Assembly: GCA_003153585.1 (NCBI GenBank)
Contig: PLZZ01000217.1
Location: 17,355-34,885, forward strand
Length of the DNA stretch: 17,531 nt
Direction of reading: 5' to 3'
Source of the DNA: Acidobacteriota bacterium
GTDB taxonomy: Bacteria; Acidobacteriota; Terriglobia; Acidiferrales; UBA7541
The stretch's first letter is position 1, and every line of letters begins with the position of its first letter. The translations under genes and the position numbers were made by a program. The notes under the pieces are model-generated. The model saw only the letters and a program-made list of their open reading frames with translations, searched no databases and was not told the origin of the DNA. Below are positions 1-9,000 of this stretch, piece after piece.

Positions 1-557
1 CAGTATACTTCGGCGGGAATTCGCTCCAGTCTTTTTCCGAGGCGGAGCTGGCAGAGTATCGCAATCGCGCCGTTGGTCTTGTCTGGCAGCGACATCACCT
101 TTTGCCGGATTTCACGGCGGCGGAAAATGTAGCGATGCCTCTGCTGCTTCGGGGCGTAGGGTTGGGGCAAGCGCTTCGAACGGCGGGTGAGTGGCTTGCA
201 GAGGTGGGGTTGGCCAGTCGAACCGAACAGCGGGCCGGGGAGCTTTCCGGAGGCGAGCAGCAGCGCGTAGCAATTGCACGGGCGCTGGTGAACGCCCCAG
301 CATTGCTACTCGCCGATGAACCTACCGGGGATCTGGATGAGCGGAGCGCGGAAAATATTTTTGAACTCATGCAGCGTCTCCACGGATCTCACCATCTAAC
401 TTCTATTCTAGCGACACACAATTTATCCTTAGCGCGACGGACCGACCGCGTTCTGATTCTGGAACATGGAAAGCTGGCGCTGATTGGAAACACACTGGCA
501 GGTTCCGCAACCCCTTCTGTAGCTGCGGGCCCGACCAAGACCCCGGGGAGAGTGTAG
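1..557 (+). CDS. lolD: ABC transporter ATP-binding protein, LolD-like (5' truncated)
   Basis: This is the ATPase subunit of an ABC system of the LolCDE/MacB type, which in Gram-negative cells extracts lipoproteins from the inner membrane or drives related envelope export. The reading frame is open from base 3 and shows 184 residues. About 45 residues, including Walker A, lie left of the window. Visible in order are a Q-loop followed by HHLLPDFTAAENV (the lead-in typical of LolD), the ABC signature LSGGEQQRVAIARAL, Walker B LLLADEPTGDLD, and the switch histidine in LATHNLSLA. The QRHHLLP and ENVAMPLLLRG segments favour LolD over a generic MacB ATPase. The permease partner is not visible and probably lies upstream. 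The stop is 7 nt before clpC, so the two are probably co-transcribed. The family is certain; LolD itself is likely. Confidence 0.88.
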   Translation, partial: VYFGGNSLQSFSEAELAEYRNRAVGLVWQRHHLLPDFTAAENVAMPLLLRGVGLGQALRTAGEWLAEVGLASRTEQRAGELSGGEQQRVAIARALVNAPALLLADEPTGDLDERSAENIFELMQRLHGSHHLTSILATHNLSLARRTDRVLILEHGKLALIGNTLAGSATPSVAAGPTKTPGRV

Positions 558-564
558 GTGACCC

Positions 565-2991
565 GTGTTTGAACGCTATACAGAGAAAGCTCGGCGCGTG
601 ATATTTTTTGCACGGTACGAGGCGAGCCAATACGGAAGCCCCTACATCGAGACGGAGCACCTGCTCTTGGGACTGCTGCGCGAGGATAAGGCGCTGGCGA
701 ACCGGTTCCTGCGCTCGCACGGCTCGATCGAATCCATTCGCAAAGAAATAGAAGCACGGATCACCGTGCGCGAGCGCATTTCGACCTCGGTAGAAGTTCC
801 TCTGAGCCAGGAGTGCAAGCGCATTCTCAATTTTGCCGCGGAAGAAGCGGAGAGATTGGGGCACAAGCACGTAGGCACCGAGCATCTGCTGTTGGGAGTG
901 CTGCGCGAGGAGAAATCCTTTGGCGCGGAAATTTTGCTGGAGCGGGGATTGCGGCTTTCGGCTGTGCGTGAAGAATTGACGCGCGGCGCAGGAGAGAAAG
1001 TGCCAGTGAACCGGCCCAAAGAAGCTTCCTTATTGGCGGAATTCAGCCGCGACTTGACGCAGGCTGCGATGGAAGGTCAGCTCGACCCGTTGGTGGGCCG
1101 AGATAAAGAACTCGAGCGGGCGATTCAGATCCTCTGCCGGCGCACGAAGAACAACCCGGTCTTGATCGGTGAGCCGGGAGTAGGGAAAACCGCGATCGTT
1201 GAAGGGCTGGCGCAGAGAATTTCCGATGGAGATGTTCCGCCATTTCTTGCGGACAAGCGCATTCTTTCGCTGGACCTTTCCTTGATCGTGGCCGGAACGA
1301 AATACCGCGGACAATTTGAAGAGCGGCTGAAGACCATCATGAAGGAATTGATGGAGAGCCAGAACGCCATCGTGTTTATCGACGAACTGCACACGCTGGT
1401 GGGCGCCGGTTCGGCCGAAGGTTCCCTTGACGCCGCCAATATTTTGAAACCTGCTTTGAGCCGCGGCGAGATTCAATGCATTGGCGCCACTACGCCGGGA
1501 GAATATCGCAAGTCGGTGGAGAAAGACCGTTCGCTCGAGCGCCGGTTCCAATCGGTAAAGGTTTCCGCGCCCAATGAAGAGGAAGCGATTCGTGTGCTGC
1601 AGGGCGTTCGAGACCGCTACGAAAAATTTCACGCAGTCAGCTACACGGACGAAGCCATTCGCTATGCAGTTTATCTGTCTAACCGGTATATTCCCGACCG
1701 TTTTCTGCCGGATAAGGCCATCGATCTTCTGGACGAGGCGGGTTCGCGCGTGAAGCTGCGCCAAGCGATGCTTCCAGATGAAGTTTCCGAGGTGCAGAAG
1801 CGCGTGAAGTTCATCACGCACCGCATGGAAACAGCCATCGCCAATCACGAATTCGAAAAGGCGCGGTTCTATTCCGAAGAAGAGCGAAAAGAAAAAGAGC
1901 ACCTGCGAACGCTGCGAGAGAAGTTGAAGATTGACGATTCTTCCACGGGCATCGTTACGCGCGAAGATATCGAAGAAGTTGTGGCGCGCTGGACGGGCAT
2001 CCAGGTTTCCGCGATCAAAGAAGACGAACAGCAGAAGCTGCTGCGCATCGAAGAAGAACTGCACCGGCGGGTCATCAGCCAGGACAAAGCGATCACCGCC
2101 CTGGCACGGGCCATTCGCCGAAGCCGCGCTGGCCTGAAGGCGCCGGGCCGTCCGGTAGGCTGTTTCCTGTTCCTGGGGCCGACCGGAGTGGGCAAGACGG
2201 AAGTGGCGCGAAGGCTGGCGGAATTTTTATTCGGCAGCGAGAAATCGCTGGTTCGCTTCGATATGTCCGAGTACATGGAGAAGCATTCCGTCTCGAAACT
2301 GATCGGAGCGCCTCCAGGATATGTGGGATACGAGGAAGGCGGACAACTGACGGAGCGCGTACGGCGCACTCCGTACTCCGTAATTTTGCTGGATGAGATT
2401 GAAAAAGCGCATCCGGACGTATACAACATCTTGCTGCAAGTTTTCGAAGACGGGCAGCTGACCGACGGCCTCGGAAACACGGTGGATTTCCGCAATGCGA
2501 TCATCATCCTTACTTCGAACCTGGGGGCGCGGCAACTGCAAAAGCAAAGCGGCCTGGGATTCGCATCGAAGGAACTCGACTCGATGGCCAAGAGCCAGGA
2601 CGACATGGTGATGAGCGAGGTCAAGCGGGTGTTCAATCCCGAGTTCCTCAATCGTCTGGATGAGGTGATACTGTTCAACTCGCTCACGGACGACGATCTG
2701 TTGCGGATTATTGACTTGCTGGTAGGCCAGATTAACGAGACGCTGGTGCATCGCCAGGTGCAGATTGCGCTGACACCGGAAGCGCGCCAGTGGATTCTGG
2801 AAAAAACCTGCGGCGATCGAAATTATGGCGCGCGGCCGCTCCGGCGCGCGTTACAGAAGTATGTCGAAGACCCACTGTCGGAAGCTTTGATACAGGGCGG
2901 ACTGCAAAGGCCGGCTACGCTGGAGGTTTTTCTCTCCAGTGAGGGTCTTTCCTTCCGTCCCGTAGTTGAAGCAACCCCGGTGGCCCACTAA
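565..2991 (+). CDS. clpC: ATP-dependent Clp protease ATP-binding subunit ClpC
   Basis: Cytoplasmic AAA+ unfoldase that recognises substrates and threads them into ClpP. It has 808 residues, the usual ClpC length. Two Clp-N repeats span about residues 1-140. AAA-1 has Walker A GEPGVGKT (202-209) and Walker B IVFIDE (269-274). A short UVR-type middle domain spans about 405-455. AAA-2 has Walker A GPTGVGKT (538-545), Walker B VILLDE (606-611), and sensor-2 GARPLRR (755-761). The tripeptide LGF (664-666) sits where ClpC/ClpA/ClpX carry their ClpP-docking loop. The short middle domain plus this loop exclude ClpB. The start is GTG, with AGGTGA at 556-561 overlapping the lolD stop. No clpP, ctsR or mcsAB is present here, so its regulators and protease partner are encoded elsewhere. 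Its place between lolD and bamA suggests co-expression with envelope assembly genes. Confidence 0.97.
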   Translation: MFERYTEKARRVIFFARYEASQYGSPYIETEHLLLGLLREDKALANRFLRSHGSIESIRKEIEARITVRERISTSVEVPLSQECKRILNFAAEEAERLGHKHVGTEHLLLGVLREEKSFGAEILLERGLRLSAVREELTRGAGEKVPVNRPKEASLLAEFSRDLTQAAMEGQLDPLVGRDKELERAIQILCRRTKNNPVLIGEPGVGKTAIVEGLAQRISDGDVPPFLADKRILSLDLSLIVAGTKYRGQFEERLKTIMKELMESQNAIVFIDELHTLVGAGSAEGSLDAANILKPALSRGEIQCIGATTPGEYRKSVEKDRSLERRFQSVKVSAPNEEEAIRVLQGVRDRYEKFHAVSYTDEAIRYAVYLSNRYIPDRFLPDKAIDLLDEAGSRVKLRQAMLPDEVSEVQKRVKFITHRMETAIANHEFEKARFYSEEERKEKEHLRTLREKLKIDDSSTGIVTREDIEEVVARWTGIQVSAIKEDEQQKLLRIEEELHRRVISQDKAITALARAIRRSRAGLKAPGRPVGCFLFLGPTGVGKTEVARRLAEFLFGSEKSLVRFDMSEYMEKHSVSKLIGAPPGYVGYEEGGQLTERVRRTPYSVILLDEIEKAHPDVYNILLQVFEDGQLTDGLGNTVDFRNAIIILTSNLGARQLQKQSGLGFASKELDSMAKSQDDMVMSEVKRVFNPEFLNRLDEVILFNSLTDDDLLRIIDLLVGQINETLVHRQVQIALTPEARQWILEKTCGDRNYGARPLRRALQKYVEDPLSEALIQGGLQRPATLEVFLSSEGLSFRPVVEATPVAH

Positions 2992-3064
2992 GAATCCTAC
3001 GCGCAAGCCGGACGGGAGCGGTTCCGGCGGGGGAGCACATAATCTTGGGCGGAAATCTGCGGCC

Positions 3065-5944
3065 TTGACTAGGGCCGCGAGCACGAAAATTTTTGTGCGC
3101 CTGTTTCAACCCCTTGCCGTTGTGTGCTTGTGCATAATCGCGTATGGGGATCTTCTTTGGGCTCAACAGGGCCAGGGATCCTCCGGCCCTCAATACGTAA
3201 TCCAGCGAATCGAATTCATCGGCAACCGGCGCATCCAGGCGGACACTCTGCGCGCGCGAATTTTTTCGCGGCCTGGCGATCCTTATAGCGAAGAAGCGGT
3301 TCGCCGCGATTTCCAGGCTCTTTGGAACACACAGTTCTTCGAGGACGTGCGGCTCGAGGTCGAAGACAGTCCGGACCAGCCCGACGGTAAAATTGTTGTT
3401 TTCTATTTGAAAGAGCGGCCGATCATCCGCAGGATTGAGTACAAGGGGAACAAATCAATCTCGGAGTCGGATATTCTCGATGCGTTCAAGGATAAGAAGG
3501 TAGGTCTTTCGGTGGAAAGCCAGTTTGATCCGACGAAAATCAAGCACGCCGAAGTGGTAATCAAGGAGCTACTGGCCGAACACGGCCGGCAATTCGCCAC
3601 GGTCAAGCCAACCTACGAACGGATTGCCGCGACCAACGCGGTCAAGCTGGTGTTCAATATCGACGAAGGCCCCAAGGTGAAGGTTGGCACGATTACCTTT
3701 ACAGGGAACAAAGTCTTTTCGGACGGAAAACTTTTGCGCGCCATGCGGCACGACCGGCCCTATGCAATTCCTCTCTATATCACGAATATTGCGGTTATGG
3801 ACAAAACCTACGATCGCCAAAAACTCGACGAAGACTTGGAGGTAGGGATTAAGGGGCTGTATCGCGACCACGGTTATTTCAAGGTCAACGTCGGTGATCC
3901 GGTCCTGAATACGGTTGACGAAGACCGCAGCGGCATCAAAGGGCCCTGGCCGATGCTTGGATCCAAGCACGGCAAACGAGTAAACATAACGATTCCGATC
4001 GAGGAAGGCGCGCAGTTCCGGATGGGAAGCCTGAAATTTCGCAGCAGCGACCCGGAAGTGGGTCTGGTCTTCAAGTCCGACCTGCTAGCTCGCGTATTCC
4101 CGATAAAAGAGGGGGAGGTTTTTTCAGCCGACAAAATACGGAAGGCGCTCGACAATTACAAGAAGCTATACGGGGAATATGGCTACATTGATTTCGTACC
4201 CGAGCCGGTGACGGAGATCGATGATGTGAAGAAAGTCGTAAATTTGACGATGGAGTTCGATCAGCAGAAGCAGTTTTTCGTGCGCCGCATCGAATTTTCC
4301 GGTAACACCACCACCCGCGATAAAGTGATCCGCAGGGAAATTCTGCTGGATGAAGGCCAAGTGTACAACAATCGCTTGTGGGAATTGAGCATATTGCGGC
4401 TCAACCAACTCGGCTACTTCGACGTCATCAAACCGGAGAACGCCGAGCTGAAGCGCAACGTGAAGGCCGGTACGGTGGATATCCGGCTGAAGGTGCACGA
4501 AAAAGGGAAACAATCCATCAGCTTCTCCGGTGGCGTGAGCGGAATTGCCGGCACCTTTGTCAGCGCCTCTTACCAAACGAACAATTTCCTGGGATTGGGT
4601 GAAACGCTCACCCTGTCGGCGCAGTTGGGCAGTTTCCAGCGGGGCTACACGTTTGGATTCACCGAGCCGTTTCTTTTCGATCGGCCGATTACTTCCGGCT
4701 TCACTATTTTCGCAAGTAAACTCTCCTTTAACCAGGAAAAGCAATTTGGCGCTCTACTTGGCCAGAATGTGGCGCTGAATCCGGCGTTGCAGCAAAACTA
4801 CGACACGAACACAAAGGGTTTCACCATCTTTTTGAGTGAGCCGCTGCGAAGGTTCTCATTCGCGCGCGTGGGACTCACTTATGGGTTTTCCACGACAGAT
4901 ATCACTACGTTCAGCCAGTCGGCGCAGTTGCTGTTCGACAGCATCCAGTTCACCAGCCTGGCGGGACCTTCCGCGCTGAACGGGATTCATTCCAGCAAAA
5001 TCACGCCCACGATTAGTTACAGCACGGTGAACAACCCGCAAAACCCCACACACGGGAGAAGCTTTTATTACGGTTTGTCGTTCGAAGGCGGCCCCTTGCA
5101 GGGCAACGTGAATACCTTCAGCAATACATTTTCAACGAGCTATTTTCATGCCGTTAATAAGCGCCGCAATGTGTTCGCGGTGAAGTACCAGACTTCGTTA
5201 ATCACGGGCTATGGAGGAAAAGACATTCCTCCGTTTAACCGCTTTTATCTGGGCGGCGAACAGGACGTACGGGGTTTTAATTTCTACACGATCTCTCCTT
5301 TTGTGGCGATTCCGTTTTCGACCAGTACAAGCATCATTTACTTCGATCCCAGGAAGCTCGGGCCAACGGGAGCTCCCACGCCGCAACAGCTCACCGTGCC
5401 GCTTTTGGAATTCATTCCCACTCGTCCGGGAGGGGATTATCAGAACGTTTTAAACCTGGAATATCGCATCCCGATTGCGGGCCCGGTGACGCTGGTGATG
5501 TTCAACGACCTGGGAGTGAATGGCATCCTGCGGCAATCGCAATTGTCACTAAATCCCGCAGCGGTGGCCTTGTTCCAGGAACAGTATCCCAATCCTGATT
5601 TCCCAAATGTACATGTGACGAACGACCTGCCCATCATTCACGGAACGAATTTCCATCCGCGCACTTCTGCGGGACTGGAGCTGCAGGTTATTCTGCCGAT
5701 CGTCAACGCGCCGTTTCGCATTTACTACGCATACAATTATTTGCGCTTGACGGGGACGATCGTGGCGCCGGAGGGCGCCTATTCTTTGAGCGATGCGGTG
5801 AAGAACAGCTTGCCGCCCGGAGTGCTACAGACGCAGATCGCTCCGGAACTAGAATCAATTCTGTCTCTGCAAGTGCAGCATATTCCGTCGGGGCTGATTG
5901 AGCCGAAACAAACTTTCCGGTTTACCGTGGGAAAGACCTTTTGA
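3065..5944 (+). CDS. bamA: Outer membrane protein assembly factor BamA (Omp85 family)
   Basis: Outer-membrane beta-barrel that folds and inserts other outer-membrane proteins. The frame is open from TTG 2966, overlapping clpC by 26 nt. I prefer TTG 3065 because it places a signal peptide at the N-terminus (hydrophobic core about residues 17-31, cleavage after LLWA at 33). GTG 3095 is also possible, and none of the three has a good Shine-Dalgarno. Numbered from 3065 (959 residues), five POTRA domains follow: about 44-120 (IQRIEFIGNRRI), 121-201 (IRRIEYKGNKSI), 203-313 (GTITFTGNKVF), 314-401 and 403-479 (VRRIEFSGNTTT). The barrel spans about 482-959. The hallmark VRGF motif of loop 6 is at 735-738, and the chain ends in a beta-signal with terminal Phe (TFRFTVGKTF). 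It is longer than the roughly 810 residues of E. coli BamA, through inserts in POTRA3 and long extracellular loops. The family call is secure; only the start is open. Confidence 0.96.
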   Translation: MTRAASTKIFVRLFQPLAVVCLCIIAYGDLLWAQQGQGSSGPQYVIQRIEFIGNRRIQADTLRARIFSRPGDPYSEEAVRRDFQALWNTQFFEDVRLEVEDSPDQPDGKIVVFYLKERPIIRRIEYKGNKSISESDILDAFKDKKVGLSVESQFDPTKIKHAEVVIKELLAEHGRQFATVKPTYERIAATNAVKLVFNIDEGPKVKVGTITFTGNKVFSDGKLLRAMRHDRPYAIPLYITNIAVMDKTYDRQKLDEDLEVGIKGLYRDHGYFKVNVGDPVLNTVDEDRSGIKGPWPMLGSKHGKRVNITIPIEEGAQFRMGSLKFRSSDPEVGLVFKSDLLARVFPIKEGEVFSADKIRKALDNYKKLYGEYGYIDFVPEPVTEIDDVKKVVNLTMEFDQQKQFFVRRIEFSGNTTTRDKVIRREILLDEGQVYNNRLWELSILRLNQLGYFDVIKPENAELKRNVKAGTVDIRLKVHEKGKQSISFSGGVSGIAGTFVSASYQTNNFLGLGETLTLSAQLGSFQRGYTFGFTEPFLFDRPITSGFTIFASKLSFNQEKQFGALLGQNVALNPALQQNYDTNTKGFTIFLSEPLRRFSFARVGLTYGFSTTDITTFSQSAQLLFDSIQFTSLAGPSALNGIHSSKITPTISYSTVNNPQNPTHGRSFYYGLSFEGGPLQGNVNTFSNTFSTSYFHAVNKRRNVFAVKYQTSLITGYGGKDIPPFNRFYLGGEQDVRGFNFYTISPFVAIPFSTSTSIIYFDPRKLGPTGAPTPQQLTVPLLEFIPTRPGGDYQNVLNLEYRIPIAGPVTLVMFNDLGVNGILRQSQLSLNPAAVALFQEQYPNPDFPNVHVTNDLPIIHGTNFHPRTSAGLELQVILPIVNAPFRIYYAYNYLRLTGTIVAPEGAYSLSDAVKNSLPPGVLQTQIAPELESILSLQVQHIPSGLIEPKQTFRFTVGKTF

Positions 5945-6010
5945 TATGAGCGTCTAGTCTTCAGAGATCGAGGTACAGCGCCCGGGAAATTTTTTTACGC
6001 GCGAGATAGA

Positions 6011-6016
6011 TATAAT
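6011..6016 (+). promoter_or_regulatory. Candidate -10 box (TATAAT) for the twin-propeller gene
   Basis: A perfect TATAAT stands 28 nt before the ATG at 6044 in the 99-nt gap after bamA. No good -35 is found 16-18 nt upstream; that position is an A/T run (aattttttt, about 5988-5996). The promoter is therefore plausible but incomplete by the E. coli consensus. No terminator for the upstream operon is visible in this gap, so read-through from bamA is also possible. Confidence 0.45.
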
Positions 6017-6031
6017 CGTTCGAGATGGGAC

Positions 6032-6036
6032 GGAGG
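6032..6036 (+). promoter_or_regulatory. Shine-Dalgarno GGAGG that sets the start at ATG 6044
   Basis: GGAGG lies 7 nt before ATG 6044, ideal spacing. The alternative in-frame GTG at 6038 is only 1 nt from the motif and would be too close, so ATG 6044 is the chosen start. Confidence 0.75.
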
Positions 6037-6043
6037 AGTGAGG

Positions 6044-9000
6044 ATGCGAGCTTGGAAAATAGGGGTGGTAATAGTTCTGGCCGCCGGGATGGCACGGTGC
6101 GGCGGAAACAGCACGCCGGTCGGGGTTACCGTAATTCCGACGGGCACCGCCACGTCACCCATTTCCGTCCTTATCAGTAGCCAGCCTGGCCTGCCTCCTG
6201 GACAGCGGCAATTCACGGCTAGTGTGACCGGCACTTCGACATCCACGGTGAACTGGCTAATTTGCCTTCCTCCTCCGAGTCTGACGGTGAAACATCCGAT
6301 ACCGCTAAATTGCGGGCAGCTCACCGGCTTTGGCACCATAAGCAGTACTGGACTGTACGTTGCTCCCCCTGCGCCGCCGTCACCAAATATTTTTGTTGTC
6401 GCGGCGCAAAGCACGGTGAACCAGGATATTTACGGAATCAGTTTCGTTGAGGTGGGCTCCGGAGTGCGCGTTTCGATAGCACCGACCGATGTCACCATCG
6501 CTCCGGGCGAAAACATTCTGTTCACGCCGACGGTTAGCGGCACTACGAATACGGCCGTCACGTGGAGCGTAACCGCCGACGGCATGACAGTTGTTGGCGG
6601 CAACTCGACCATCGGGTTTATCTGCCCGAATCCGGCGGCGCCGCAGCCGTGCCCCGCGGGGACCTATATCGCGCCATTGACCTCGCCGGGTGCGGTGACC
6701 ATCACTGCCACATCGGCCGCGGACAGCTCCCAATCTGCCACGGCGTCAGTGACTATCGGAACCTCGACAGGTCAAACGACACTCTCCTCTATTCTGCCGA
6801 CGATGGCTCAAGAAGGCTCGGTGCAGCAAGACATTTATCTGAATGGTACAAATTTCTTCTCTACCAGCACAGTGCTTGCAGGCGGCGTACCGGTCCCCAC
6901 AATATTCATCAGCACTACGCTCCTGCGCGCCACCATACCAGCAGCTCTGCTGGTCTCACCGGCGCCGTGCACCCCGCAGACAGCAGCGCCGCAAATTCCG
7001 ATTATCGTGGAGCGGCAGAATGGCGACCGTACGCAGCAGGCGAATCTGATTATCAATCCATCGCGTCCGGCGCTGGTCGCTTCGTCGCCGGATAGCACGG
7101 TAGCAAGCGCTGCGGATGTGGGTGTGACTCTAACCGGCGGATATTTCTCGCCCTGCACGTCGGTATTCTTTAATGCCCAGCCGGTGACGGTGAGTGCCGG
7201 GGGAAGCTCAAGGGTGTTGCAGGTTACTATTTCGGATACGGACTTTGGTCCGCCTGGTCTTTATCCGATCGTGGTAAACAACACCGATGTCGTAGCGCCT
7301 AATCCGCCAATTTCCGCGGTGAACCTATCGATAGAGCCCACGTCGTTTCCGACTGCGCCCAGCACCGCCATCGGCGTAGGAGCCGGCCCGTCGGCAATCG
7401 CGATTGATCCTGTGCTGGATGTTGCGGTGGTTGCGAATACTGGGGCGAACACGGTCAGCATCATCAATTTGGTCACCAATACGGTGGTGACGGTGGCGGT
7501 GGGCCCGAGTCCCACAGGAGTCGCCATTGATGATCAGTTGGCCCACCACATTGCGGTGGTGGTAAACAACGGGAGCGGCACCGGAGGCAACAGCGTTACT
7601 GCGATTGACCTAACCACGAACACAGTAATATCCACTCTAACTTTGCCGAACACGGCCGTTCCACCAAATACGGTGGCATTGCCATTCTCGATTGGAATTA
7701 ACTCGTTGACTCACCGGGCGCTCGTGACGCAGCAATCGACGAATCTGGCCACAGTGCTGGACCTTTCCACCGGTAGACCCGTGCTCGTGCAGCAAATCGG
7801 GGGAAGCTTAAGTTCCTACAGCACTGGGCCGACTCCGTCCGTGGCGATTGACCCGCGCTTGAACTGGGCAATTGTTACGCCTGGCGGAGGGGGCTCGGTG
7901 AATATCGTAGATCTGGGCCGCGCTCCCAACGTGACTCCGGGAGATGTGGTCGGCCGTGCTCCGGTGGTAATCGGGAGTCTCTCGGTCTCCACGACAACTC
8001 AGGGGGTAGGCATCAACACTCAGACGCATAAGGCGCTGCTCACTGATCCAAACGGCACCCTTACCACTTATAGCCTGCTGGACAATACAGTCAGTAGCAT
8101 CCCGTTCCTGCAAAATGGCAACCCGATTGACCAGCCTGGGTTTATCGGGGCAGCTATAAATCCACTATCGAATGTGGGCATCGCCGTTAACGGACTTGCC
8201 GGAACGGCCGCGATTGTGGACATGGGAAACAGCAACGTCTTGCAAACCGTTACGGGGCTCAACTCGCCACAGGCGGTGGCAATCGACGCGGCGACGAATC
8301 AGGCCTTCATCGTAAATGAGGGGAACAATACCGTTTCAGTAGTTACGCTCGGAATATCGGGGCAGTTTCGGACATTGCAAATAGTGGAGTCCAGTCCAGC
8401 GATGGCGTTCGTGACCAATCCCACGACTCCTCTGACCCTGACGATCAATGGCATTGGATTTTCAGGGGCTCCGCAAGTAGTCATCGATGGCACGGCGCTC
8501 CCTGCCGGCGACGTGACGGTTGTAAGCAACCGCCAGATTCTCGCAACGATCCCTGCAAGTATGCTCGCGAACGCGCGTAACTTCATTGTGTACGTACAAA
8601 GTGGCGGGCAATGGTCTAACACCACCGAGTTAGCTCTTATTCAACCCGTTTCCGTGGGCAGCGCACCGGTGGGAGTGGCCGTGGACCAGAACCTCGATCA
8701 GGCGGTGGTAACAAATAATGCGGATAACACTGTATCGATTTTGAATTTGCTCACGGGTGCGCCAATCTTATCCGGCTCAACCGTTTCGGTGGGATCCAAC
8801 CCAGCGGGCGTTTCCGTGATCGACCGACTAGGGTTGGCGGTGGTAGCGAATACCGGCAGTAACAACGTCACCGTCCTGGATGAGGCAGGAGTCGATGGAG
8901 TTTTTACGCCTCCCACTACCGTGCCGCTTTGCGGCACTTGTACTGCGCCGACGGGCATCGGGCTCAATTCCGACACGGCCACTGCAGGGACGGCCAATAC

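Noticed and set aside
1030..2687. Long open frames on the minus strand across clpC (344 and 272 codons)
   Set aside because: They mirror a strongly conserved ClpC frame, have low-complexity or unfamiliar products, and lack plausible start signals. They are shadows of codon bias.
565..2991. Reading the gene as ClpB or ClpA
   Set aside because: The middle domain is short and UVR-like, not the long ClpB coiled coil. The LGF loop indicates ClpP binding. The N-terminal repeats match ClpC.
3065..3093. TTGACT plus AATTTT as a bamA promoter
   Set aside because: The -10 matches the consensus poorly and the element overlaps the preferred start codon.
6562..7095. Second + strand frame of 177 codons inside the propeller gene
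   Set aside because: The product has no domain pattern, while the overlapping frame shows continuous Ig/TIG-like domains.
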